Shown: piece by piece, positions 1 through 5,682 of the stretch
How the letters are laid out: every line of letters starts with the position of its first letter
Numbering within the stretch: the stretch's first letter is position 1
NCBI GenBank assembly: GCA_020072905.1
Contig: JAIQGB010000299.1
Span: forward strand, 1 to 5,682
DNA from: Terriglobia bacterium
GTDB lineage: Bacteria; Acidobacteriota; Terriglobia; UBA7540
Direction: 5' to 3'
DNA length: 5,682 nt
The notes under the pieces: generated by a model
What the model was told of the DNA's origin: nothing
Database searches by the model: none
The model's input: only the letters and a program-made list of their open reading frames with translations
Program-made: the position numbers and the translations under genes

Positions 1-2686
1 GCCCGCGCGGGCCGAGGCCGCCTCCCGGAGGGCCTCCCCGGTGTCCGCCGCCATGCCCGCCTCCACCAGAGGAATCGGCCCTCGCCCCACTCGTCTCCTT
101 CCCAAAGCTGAAGATCTTGGTCAGGTGCATGTTCAAGGTAAATCGGTCCGGGCCGTTCCCGTAGTTGCGCGGGATGATCGTCGCGCCGGGCAGGGGAAGA
201 GTATCAAAGGTGCCGTAAGCCGTTTGCACCACGCTGGGACGAGTCAGATCGGTGGCGAAGGCGGGCCGGTCGTTGAACAGGGAGTCCCCGTTCAGATCCC
301 TTCCCACGAGGATATTGAAAGGCCCTCCCGAGGAGGTGACGAGGAACGGGCTGATGCGGAAGCCCAAGGGCAAGGCAAACATGCCTCCCATGAAGAACCG
401 CTGCCGGACGTCAAACCCCGCGCGCCCGTACTCCGTGGCCAGGTCATACTGGTTGGCGGGGAAACTGTCCGCGCCGTCCACGTTGCTGCGCGCCTGGTTG
501 AGCATGTAGAAGCCGAACAGCGAGTATCGGGAGCTGACGCGGGCGTTGAAGTTGGCAATGAACTGATTCTGATTGAAAAGCCCGCTCGACTCGTATTCGT
601 AGATATTCTCGCTGCCCCCGTAAGGCCGCACGCCGCTCGCCGGATTCTGCGGGTCGTAAGTGCCGGGCAGCGGCGCATTGATGTTCCGCGAGCGCAGGAT
701 GTGGACGCCGTGCGAATTGGTATAGGTGACGGCCAGGGTGATGTTCTTGGGCAACTGCCGCTCGATCCCGACGGCCGATTGGATGGTGTAAGGAGCCCGG
801 AGGCCGGGCGCGATGCGGCGGACGGTCTGCGGTTCGGCGTTGGCCAAAAGCGCCGCGAGGGGCGGAACGGTGGGAAAGAAATCGGGGTCGGGAACCAGGT
901 ACTGTTGCTCGATGATGCCGTTCAGGCGCAGGGCTTGGAGCGTCAGGTCCTGGGAGAAGCGATCATAAAAAACCCCCGCGCCGGCGCGCAGCACCGTCTT
1001 GGGTTGGCCCGTCTTGCTTCGGCCCAGGCCCCAAGCGAGCCCAAAGCGCGGCGCAAAGTCCCCATGGTCGCTGATCTGGTTTTGCGTCTCATAGCGAAGG
1101 CCGGTACTCAGGCTCAGGCTCGGCCGGACCCGCCAATCGTCCTGCAGGAAAAGGCCGACGTCATACTGGTTGAAGCTGGCGAGCGGATTGCCGCCGATGA
1201 TCGAGAACTGGCTCGCCCCTCCCCCCTGGGCGCGGATCTGTTCGGGCGTCAGGCCCGCCGCGAGACCGGCGAGCGTGGCGCGATAGGCGTCGAGCGACGT
1301 AAAGGTGAAGTCGCCGTTGTAGCTTTCCAGGGAGCGGTTCCACAGTTTGAGGTTGCGCAGGCGCCCGCCAAATTTGACGAAGTGCTTGTGAATCGTCAGC
1401 GAGGTCATGTTCTGGACCTCGGAGTGGTCGTGGTTCATCACCTCTGGTCCCGAGCTGACCCCGCCGCCCGTGAAGGCGGCCAGCACCGAGATCGTGGGCT
1501 GGGAGTTGCCGCCGGTCTGGTTGGTCAGCTGACGCAGGTGGTGGAAGCGCGTCTCGTTGACGGCCCGGTCGCTGACCATCGCCGTCTCCGTGAGCTGGAC
1601 CATGTGTTCGTTGTAGCGCGTGTCGTAGGCCTGGGAAGGCAAGGAAAACTGCCCAACACCGTTGTTGTCGGACCCCCGTTGCGAGTAACTGTAGCGTGCC
1701 ATCAGGGTGTTCTTGGGAGTCAATTGATAATCCAGGCGGGGGCTCACTCCCGTGCGCCAGGTGGGATTCAACAAGGTTTCGCTGAGGGGAACAATGTTGT
1801 ACGCGGGATCGAGGCTGAGCGCGCTGACCACGGAAACTTCGTCCACGTTGCGCCGGTCGGCGTCCACAAAGAAGGAGGCCTTCTTGCTGAGCGGGCCGCC
1901 CACGTTTCCGCCGAACTGCCGAGATTGGTAAGGCGGCTTGTTGGGCGCAAAGGGGTTCCGCGAGTTGAAAACCGCATCCCCAAACTCAAAGAACGTCTGG
2001 CCGTGGAATTTGTCGGTGCCGGGTTTGGTGAAGATCTCGATGCGGCCGAAACCCAGCCGGTCGTATTCCGCGGCGAAGGGGCTCTGGTTGACGCGGATTT
2101 CGCGAATCGATTCCTTGGGCGGCAGGCGGCCATCGGTGGTAAAGCCGTCGATGTAGATCTGGCCACCGTTCGGTCCCGCCGCCGGCCCCGCCAAGGCTTG
2201 CAGTTCGTCCTCGAGGTCATCGGGGTTGTCGGACAAGGTCTTGAGGTCGTCACCCTTCAGCACCACCGCGCCGACGGTGCTCGTGGGGCTGACACTGACC
2301 CCCGGACTCTCGCCCTGCACCGTGACCTTCTGCGTCTCCAGAAACACCACGAGTTGTGCGTCCACCACCTGAGGCTGGCCGCTGGCGACTACCACACCGG
2401 ACTTCTCGAAATCCGCAAAGCCCTTCACACGGATTTGCACTGTGTAAGTACCGGGCGGCAGATTGCGAAAAGCGTAGCGGCCCTGCTCGTCGGTCTGGGC
2501 CACCAACGCCGCTCCGCCAGGTCCGATGACGGTAACGGTGATGGCGGGAACGGAAGCGCCGGACGGGTCTGTAACTTGGCCGCGCAGGACGACGTCACCC
2601 GACTGCGCGAAGAGTGCGGCAGAAAAAAGGGACGACACCAGCAACGCGCCTGGCATCCGTCCCAGGGTTCGAATAAGAGCGAACAT
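1..2686 (-). CDS. Oar-like TonB-dependent outer-membrane receptor with N-terminal carboxypeptidase-regulatory-like domain, C-terminus cut by window edge
   Basis: Reading the minus strand from the ATG at 2686 gives 895 uninterrupted codons to the window edge, with no stop. Residues 1-27 look like a signal peptide (Arg near the N-terminus, hydrophobic core, SAALFA before Gln28). Residues about 33-115 form a CarboxypepD_reg-like beta-sandwich (GQVTDPSGASVPAITVTV, then TDEQGRYAFRNLPPGTYTV). Residues about 120-228 are the plug, including PNGGQIYIDGF, ESIREIRVNQSPFAAEYDRL and GRIEIFTKPGTDKFHG. The remainder is an aromatic-rich barrel with strands such as QYDVGLFLQDDWRV and LSTGLRYETQNQ. Near the edge, FTLNMHLTKIFSFG leads into a Gly/His-rich stretch. 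In related proteins I recall a few last strands after such a stretch, so perhaps 70-100 codons are missing. By family it sits in the outer membrane and imports or binds a ligand using TonB energy. The ligand is unknown, and I see no clear TonB box. The start is chosen over Met11 because of a strong Shine-Dalgarno. Family assignment is confident; substrate is not. Confidence 0.93.
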   Translation of the reverse strand, partial: MFALIRTLGRMPGALLVSSLFSAALFAQSGDVVLRGQVTDPSGASVPAITVTVIGPGGAALVAQTDEQGRYAFRNLPPGTYTVQIRVKGFADFEKSGVVVASGQPQVVDAQLVVFLETQKVTVQGESPGVSVSPTSTVGAVVLKGDDLKTLSDNPDDLEDELQALAGPAAGPNGGQIYIDGFTTDGRLPPKESIREIRVNQSPFAAEYDRLGFGRIEIFTKPGTDKFHGQTFFEFGDAVFNSRNPFAPNKPPYQSRQFGGNVGGPLSKKASFFVDADRRNVDEVSVVSALSLDPAYNIVPLSETLLNPTWRTGVSPRLDYQLTPKNTLMARYSYSQRGSDNNGVGQFSLPSQAYDTRYNEHMVQLTETAMVSDRAVNETRFHHLRQLTNQTGGNSQPTISVLAAFTGGGVSSGPEVMNHDHSEVQNMTSLTIHKHFVKFGGRLRNLKLWNRSLESYNGDFTFTSLDAYRATLAGLAAGLTPEQIRAQGGGASQFSIIGGNPLASFNQYDVGLFLQDDWRVRPSLSLSTGLRYETQNQISDHGDFAPRFGLAWGLGRSKTGQPKTVLRAGAGVFYDRFSQDLTLQALRLNGIIEQQYLVPDPDFFPTVPPLAALLANAEPQTVRRIAPGLRAPYTIQSAVGIERQLPKNITLAVTYTNSHGVHILRSRNINAPLPGTYDPQNPASGVRPYGGSENIYEYESSGLFNQNQFIANFNARVSSRYSLFGFYMLNQARSNVDGADSFPANQYDLATEYGRAGFDVRQRFFMGGMFALPLGFRISPFLVTSSGGPFNILVGRDLNGDSLFNDRPAFATDLTRPSVVQTAYGTFDTLPLPGATIIPRNYGNGPDRFTLNMHLTKIFSFGKETSGARADSSGGGGHGGGHRGGPPGGGLGPRG

Positions 2687-2694
2687 TCTGAGAT

Positions 2695-2700
2695 CCTCCT
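2695..2700 (-). promoter_or_regulatory. Shine-Dalgarno AGGAGG for the receptor gene
   Basis: On the minus strand AGGAGG is followed by 8 nt and then the ATG at 2686. This near-perfect anti-16S match fixes the receptor start and argues against the long plus-strand frame across the same DNA. Confidence 0.88.
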
Positions 2701-2726
2701 TGCATCCTTCGTAACAGCAAACCTCA

Positions 2727-2840
2727 CGAAAACGGAAACTGGATGATCAGAAAACGAGAAGGAAAAGCCCACGGTCAATCCTCGGACCATTGACCGTAGC
2801 TACCCCCCACCAGTTTCCAGCTTCGAGTTTCCAATTTCCA
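2727..2840. repeat. Intergenic inverted repeat plus short TTTCC direct repeats around the terminator hairpin
   Basis: The plus-strand arm CGAAAACGGAAACTGG (2727-2742) and the arm CCAGTTTCCAGCTTCG (2810-2825) are reverse complements at 13 of 16 positions, with a perfect 9-bp core GGAAACTGG. They enclose the smaller perfect hairpin at 2771-2797. The right arm also belongs to a direct-repeat run: AGTTTCCA at 2812-2819 and 2826-2833, then ATTTCCA at 2834-2840, stopping 2 nt short of the DUF5666 stop codon (2843-2845). This is seen directly. Whether it is a dispersed genomic repeat or a local duplication cannot be told from one copy. Confidence 0.6.
2750..2797 (-). terminator. Probable rho-independent terminator or attenuator between the DUF5666 gene and the receptor gene
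   Basis: The arms ACGGTCAAT (2771-2779) and ATTGACCGT (2789-2797) are perfect reverse complements, giving a 9-bp stem with a 9-nt loop. Read on the minus strand, the hairpin begins 45 nt after the DUF5666 stop codon. It is followed by GGGCTTTTCCTTCTCGTTTT, a T-rich but interrupted run. On the plus strand the following bases are C-rich, so termination would work only in the minus direction. The stem is only moderately GC-rich and the T-run is imperfect, so partial read-through into the receptor gene is plausible. Confidence 0.55.
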
Positions 2841-2842
2841 AC

Positions 2843-4051
2843 TCACGGTCCACCTTCACTCATGCTCATGTTCCAAGGTCCCAACTCCATCTGTTTGCTG
2901 CCCTTGGGTTGCGCCGCCAGGATGGGCTCGACGCCGGCGAGAACGGCAATGGCCGTGACCTCCGCGGGCTTCGCTCCCGCCGTGCTGAGCACGATCAGCG
3001 CCTCACCGGGCTTCAGTTCGCTGAGAGTGAGTGGCGGCGTTCGCTCAAGCATTTGCTGAAAGTCGGGCGGCCCATTGCCCCGCCCGCCACCCGGAGGGGA
3101 GTGTCCGGCCGCCGCGCCCGAGGCTGCCCCCTCACGACCCCCGACTCCCGGGCCGACCGCCGGGGGCGGACCCGGCGTGCCGCCCTCAGGCGTTCCCCCG
3201 GAGTTGAACGATGCAATCATCAGGGCAAGGTAAGGTGGAAGCCGATGCAGCCTGGAATCCGCGTTCGTCCGCACCAAGACAGGCTGGCCGCTTGCCAGGT
3301 CCTTCACCATCACGGCGTCATGAGGCGCGTCGACGGAAATCACCGTAACCCCAAGGTTGCGAAAGGTTCCCGAGACCAACTTCTCGGCGGTGAAGCGACT
3401 GCCATCTTCGCTTTTCGTGCCCAGGGCGCGCACCTGGTCTCCCACGGCGATTTCCGGCAAGGTGCCGGGTCGGGCATCGCCGAACTTCACCGAGTCCGGA
3501 GCGTAACGCAGCAGCACGGCGTTGGGCTGGAGCGTAATGACCACAGGGTGCGTGAGGGTTCCCGGCGTGGGCGGCACGTTGGGAACCGAAATCGTGATCT
3601 CCTTGGCCTCCGGATTCACGGCCTTCACCACTCCCCCGATGCCGCGCCGCCATTCTGCTCGTTCGGCCTCGCGCGCCTTCTCGAGGTCGGTCTTGGCCAT
3701 CACCACGACCGAGGTGGCGGCGACGGATTTCTGATCATCCGAGACGCGGCCGCGAATCAAGACCCGGTCGCCGAGGCTGATCTCCCCGACTGTGATCGGC
3801 GTGGCCGCCTTCAGGTCCTTCGCACCCGGAGGGACGCGCACGACGGAGATGCCTTCCGGCAGCGGGACCTGCAGCACAGGACCGGCGTCGGTCTGCAACG
3901 TGAGGCTGCCCGTCTTGATCTCGGTGACCACGCCGATGGGCCGGACCGGCTGAGCGGAGGACGCTTGGGGCGGCGACGGGGCCGTCTGCGAGCCTTGCGC
4001 CAGAGCTACTCCCACCCAGACCGCCATCCCCAACACGATCCCTCTCTTCAT
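2843..4051 (-). CDS. Secreted protein with three tandem DUF5666-like beta domains, function unknown
   Basis: A complete 402-aa protein. Residues 1-18 are a signal peptide ending in ALA before Gln19, followed by a Pro/Ser/Gln-rich linker to about 35. The rest reads as three similar beta-rich units. Unit 1 (about 37-118) runs from IGVVTEIKTGSLTLQT to ISLGDRVLIRGRVSDDQKSV. A charged helix-like linker (119-136, DLEKAREAERAEWRR) precedes unit 2 (about 137-228), which runs from GIGGVVKAVNPEAKEITISV to IAVGDQVRALGTKSEDGSRF. Unit 3 starts near 230 (LGVTVISVDAPHDAVMVKD). It is interrupted by a Gly/Pro-rich stretch (283-330) and ends with LTLSELKPGEALIVLSTAG and AIAVLAGVEPIL (about 341-377). The recurring GD.V..[RL]G pattern near the end of each unit resembles DUF5666, a small OB-like fold of unknown function found in exported proteins. 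It lies upstream of the receptor gene in transcription order, 156 bp away, so an accessory role in the envelope is possible but unproven. No catalytic residues are recognisable. Confidence 0.88.
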   Translation of the reverse strand: MKRGIVLGMAVWVGVALAQGSQTAPSPPQASSAQPVRPIGVVTEIKTGSLTLQTDAGPVLQVPLPEGISVVRVPPGAKDLKAATPITVGEISLGDRVLIRGRVSDDQKSVAATSVVVMAKTDLEKAREAERAEWRRGIGGVVKAVNPEAKEITISVPNVPPTPGTLTHPVVITLQPNAVLLRYAPDSVKFGDARPGTLPEIAVGDQVRALGTKSEDGSRFTAEKLVSGTFRNLGVTVISVDAPHDAVMVKDLASGQPVLVRTNADSRLHRLPPYLALMIASFNSGGTPEGGTPGPPPAVGPGVGGREGAASGAAAGHSPPGGGRGNGPPDFQQMLERTPPLTLSELKPGEALIVLSTAGAKPAEVTAIAVLAGVEPILAAQPKGSKQMELGPWNMSMSEGGP

Positions 4052-4058
4052 GCCGCGT

Positions 4059-4064
4059 CACCTC
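4059..4064 (-). promoter_or_regulatory. Shine-Dalgarno GAGGTG for the DUF5666 gene, next to a small hairpin
   Basis: GAGGTG on the minus strand lies 7 nt before the ATG at 4051 and supports that start. Directly upstream, 4065-4077 can form a short perfect hairpin (ATGCT, 3-nt loop, AGCAT) ending at the base that touches the Shine-Dalgarno. The site is clear; any regulatory role for the hairpin is speculation. Confidence 0.75.
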
Positions 4065-4198
4065 ATGCTTGGAGCATCCACTCGCCCCACGACTTCTCTT
4101 GAACCCAGTCCTGTGCTGACCGCAGGAGCGTGTTCTCGCCTCCTTCGGACAGGCAGCACCGTCCCAGCCCCGCTCAGGTGGAGGACTGCGGTGACCTG

Positions 4199-4600
4199 CT
4201 ATTTCTCACTGCCGCCACCTGAGCGCTTGGCCGTCCACTCGCCGTCGAATCGTTCACTGTGGACCTTGCCCTTTATGGCGTCCCCGTCAACCGTGCCGGT
4301 GTATTCCAGCGTGAAGGTCCCGTTCTGAGTCTCACGCTTGACGGTGAACTTGATCTCGTTGCCCGTGACGGAGCCTTCCAGCGGCGCTGGGCCGCGTCGC
4401 CCTTCGAGGGTTCCCTTGATGGTGCCACCGTCCTGTTGGAGGGTGAGGGTCTGGGTCCTGGTTCCACGGGGGCCCTCGAATGTCATCTCCCAGGTTCCCC
4501 CAACCTTGGCGGGCTCGTCGGCGGCTGTCGCACTGGCGCACCAAATGAGCGGCAACCCCCAAGCCAGGACAAATGCCAGCAAAAGAATACTTCTCCGCAT
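4199..4600 (-). CDS. Small exported beta-rich protein, function unknown
   Basis: A complete 133-aa protein. The N-terminus MRRSILLLAFVLAWGLPLIW is a typical export signal, probably cleaved near residues 26-27 after ATA or TAA. Cys21 follows Ile-Trp and does not fit a lipobox, so a lipoprotein is unlikely. The mature part (about 107 aa) is alternating beta strand and Gly turn: GTWEMTFEGPRG, TQTLTLQQDG, then three copies of the pattern (D/T)G-x-x-I-K at residues 57-62, 79-84 and 105-110, ending in DGEWTAKR. This looks like a small beta-meander or lipocalin-like sheet. I recall similar proteins (GTW...TLTL...GT..G) as common exported hypotheticals in Acidobacteriota, but no function is known to me. 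No enzyme motif or Cys pair is present in the mature part. The gene is 147 bp upstream of the DUF5666 gene on the same strand, so co-transcription is possible, though no promoter was found in that gap. Confidence 0.86.
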   Translation of the reverse strand: MRRSILLLAFVLAWGLPLIWCASATAADEPAKVGGTWEMTFEGPRGTRTQTLTLQQDGGTIKGTLEGRRGPAPLEGSVTGNEIKFTVKRETQNGTFTLEYTGTVDGDAIKGKVHSERFDGEWTAKRSGGGSEK

Positions 4601-4608
4601 GTTGTCAT

Positions 4609-4614
4609 CTCCTT
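4609..4614 (-). promoter_or_regulatory. Shine-Dalgarno AAGGAG for the small exported protein
   Basis: AAGGAG on the minus strand, within GAGAAGGAG, is 8 nt before the ATG at 4600. It confirms that start and the signal peptide that follows. Confidence 0.85.
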
Positions 4615-4798
4615 CTCAACGATTCTCCCGGCCGTCGGTGTGGGACCTGCGGCCGCGAAATCCAGATTCTAGGGAAAGCGTGCGGCGCTCTCCTGCTCTC
4701 TTTCGAGTGACACGGCAGATAGAATAGCCGATATCTGACGCTTGCAGCGACTACGGGCAGGTGCGTCCCCACGTTGGTTGCATGCGTTCCAAAAGCGC

Positions 4799-4814
4799 TG
4801 CCTCCAGGGAGGCA
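4799..4814. repeat. Perfect 7-bp inverted repeat TGCCTCC-AG-GGAGGCA
   Basis: The two arms match fully around a 2-nt centre. As DNA this suits a dimeric repressor or activator site. As RNA it would be a 6-bp stem with a 4-nt loop, without a T-run, so it is not a standard terminator. It lies about 200 bp upstream of the gene starting at 4600. Confidence 0.5.
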
Positions 4815-5045
4815 TGAAACACCACTGCTGTCACGACCTCGGCTGTCGCGCTCAAGTCAATGGACGGTCTTAGAGGGCATGCGGTTACATTATTTCGTCA
4901 ATTCGAAGTAGGACATTTAGTCTGTGGGCGTTTGGCAGCAAACGGCCTTGGCCCTCTCGATAGGGGGGATTCAGTTTGTCGCGCCCGGGACGCGGACCCT
5001 GCGGCGGCGCCTCCGTGGGGGAATCAGGCAGGCCAGCGCTCGCGA

Positions 5046-5062
5046 GGCGATGCGAAATCGCC
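5046..5062 (-). terminator. Stem-loop one base after the HAD hydrolase stop codon
   Basis: GGCGAT (5046-5051) and ATCGCC (5057-5062) pair perfectly around a 5-nt loop. On the minus strand the stem starts 1 nt after the TAG at 5066-5064. No T-run follows, so it is not a classic intrinsic terminator. It could protect the 3' end of the transcript or be chance in GC-rich DNA. Confidence 0.3.
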
Positions 5063-5063
5063 G

Positions 5064-5682
5064 CTACAAGACTCGCTCCAATTCCGGCAGCGAGCTGATG
5101 CGAGGCCCTGGGGCGTTGGGGTAGGCGCCGACGCGGTCGATGAGGACGCCGCGCAGGCCCGCGAGGTGTGCGCCGCCCATATCCGTGGCGTTGGTATCGC
5201 CGACGAAAACGGTGTCCGCGGCCGCAATCCCGGCGCGTTCGAGGGCGATACGGAATATCTCCGGATGGGGCTTTTCCACGCCCACCAGGGCCGAATCAAT
5301 CACCAGCTCGAAATGTTGCCGCAGGCCGACGCGCTGGAGTTGCTGCTCCATCGTGCCGATGGAATTGGAGATCACCCCGAGATAGTAGCCTTGCGCGCGG
5401 AGCTTGGCGAGAAAGAGCGGCGTCTCCGGCAGCACGCGCGACCAGAGGGTGATGTCGCGGAAACCGTCGGCGACGCGCTGCATCACGCGGAGGCGGTCAG
5501 CCTCCGGCACGGCGATGCGCTCCACCAGCGCCTTCAGATATTCGCCCCAGTAGTAGGGGTCGATGGTGCGCGGGACCTCGCCCTGGCGAATCTGCGGCCA
5601 AAGCCATTCGTCGAGCTTCTGCTTGCCGGCGCGCTCGGCAGCGAAGAAGTCTTCCGCCGTGGCGGGATAGCCTTGCTGGACC
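5064..5682 (-). CDS. HAD-superfamily hydrolase (subfamily IA type), N-terminus outside the window
   Basis: The open frame enters from the right edge (first full codon at 5681) and ends with TAG at 5066-5064, giving 205 residues. Residues about 1-85 are helical and fit the C1 cap domain (YPATAEDFFAAERAGKQKLDEW, then YYWGEYLKALVERI). HAD motif II is visible as GVISNS (Ser105), motif III as VEKPHPEIF (Lys137) and motif IV as VFVGDTNATDMGGAHLAG (Asp162 and Asp167). The tail (LRGVLIDRVGAYP...ISSLPELERVL) is typical of the family. Motif I (DxDGT, with the nucleophile Asp) should lie just upstream, outside the window; about 20-40 residues are missing. A GTG at 5525 would give a 153-aa protein, but the homologous frame continues past it, so it is not the real start. 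Expected activity is cytoplasmic phosphate-ester hydrolysis or a related reaction; the substrate cannot be told. It is 463 bp from the next gene and probably independent of it. Confidence 0.93.
   Translation of the reverse strand, partial: VQQGYPATAEDFFAAERAGKQKLDEWLWPQIRQGEVPRTIDPYYWGEYLKALVERIAVPEADRLRVMQRVADGFRDITLWSRVLPETPLFLAKLRAQGYYLGVISNSIGTMEQQLQRVGLRQHFELVIDSALVGVEKPHPEIFRIALERAGIAAADTVFVGDTNATDMGGAHLAGLRGVLIDRVGAYPNAPGPRISSLPELERVL

Larger units (their letters stand above)
4618..5063. other. Gene-free intergenic stretch with an AT-richer patch
   Basis: No convincing gene was found on either strand in about 450 bp. The 3' half of a plus-strand frame (4924-5124) overlaps the hydrolase end and is Arg-rich noise. 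On the minus strand an open frame of 48 codons (4897-4751, containing VTAVVFHASLEAALLERMQP) has no Shine-Dalgarno and no good start. A patch at about 4855-4920 is clearly AT-richer than the surrounding DNA. For the gene starting at 4600, the only promoter-like element I see is TAGAAT on the minus strand (4666-4671), five of six bases matching a -10 box, but no matching -35 box lies at the right distance. The stretch may carry the promoter of the exported-protein genes, or decayed mobile DNA. Confidence 0.6.

Noticed and set aside
41..2746. 901-codon open frame on the plus strand
   Set aside because: It is antisense to the receptor. Its translation is rich in Arg, Gly, Val and Ala without any recognisable domain, and it has no Shine-Dalgarno. 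The minus-strand frame has a signal peptide, known domains and AGGAGG at the right distance. Long antisense frames are expected in high-GC coding DNA.
2909..4102. 397-codon open frame on the plus strand
   Set aside because: It is antisense to the DUF5666 gene, extremely Arg/His-rich and low in hydrophobic order, and lacks a ribosome site. The minus-strand protein has a signal peptide and repeated domains.
4052..4198. Weak inverted repeat CAGGT...ACCTG as a terminator after the small exported-protein gene
   Set aside because: The stem is only 5 bp with a long loop and no T-run; chance in GC-rich DNA explains it.
4259..4727. Plus-strand frames of 137 and 129 codons over the small exported-protein gene
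   Set aside because: They overlap the well-supported minus-strand gene and its leader and show no protein-like features.
4890..4916. Eight-codon frame MSYFELTK with an ATG on the minus strand
   Set aside because: It has no Shine-Dalgarno, is too short to judge, and lies in the AT-richer patch where stop codons and ATG are expected by chance.
4924..5124. 66-codon plus-strand frame starting at a GTG
   Set aside because: It runs into the 3' end of the HAD gene in antisense and is Arg-rich with no domain or ribosome site.
5064..5525. Starting the HAD gene at the internal GTG at 5525
   Set aside because: The frame upstream of it continues as a typical cap domain to the window edge, and starting there would lose half of the cap and motif I.

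Overview
This is a high-GC bacterial window that most resembles Acidobacteriota. The strongest clue is the large outer-membrane receptor at the left. It has a carboxypeptidase-regulatory-like domain, then a plug with the PNGGQIYIDGF and YDRLGFGRIEIFTKPGTDKFHG-type motifs, then a barrel. This Oar-like TonB-dependent receptor type is greatly expanded in that phylum. The assignment is from remembered family features, not from a database search.

All four supportable genes are on the minus strand, so transcription runs right to left. The right edge (5064-5682) holds the 3' part of a HAD-superfamily hydrolase whose N-terminus lies outside the window. A gene-free stretch of about 460 bp follows (4601-5063). 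It contains a perfect palindrome, an AT-richer patch and a stem-loop next to the hydrolase stop codon. Next come three genes for exported proteins: a 133-aa small beta-rich protein (4199-4600), a 402-aa protein with three DUF5666-like beta domains (2843-4051), and the Oar-like receptor (2686 to the left edge, C-terminus missing). Each of the three starts with a signal peptide and has a clear Shine-Dalgarno sequence 7-8 nt upstream of its ATG.

The gaps between the three exported-protein genes are 147 and 156 bp, so they need not form one tight operon. The 156-bp gap holds a 9-bp-stem hairpin followed by a T-rich run. It lies inside a larger inverted repeat and beside short TTTCC repeats, and probably ends or attenuates transcription between the DUF5666 gene and the receptor gene. 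The best working picture is an envelope module: a receptor for an unknown ligand together with one or two secreted proteins of unknown function. The HAD hydrolase is probably unrelated to it.

The very long open frames on the plus strand (notably 41-2746 and 2909-4102) are antisense shadows of the receptor and DUF5666 genes. No RNA genes, CRISPR arrays, intact mobile elements or defence genes were seen.
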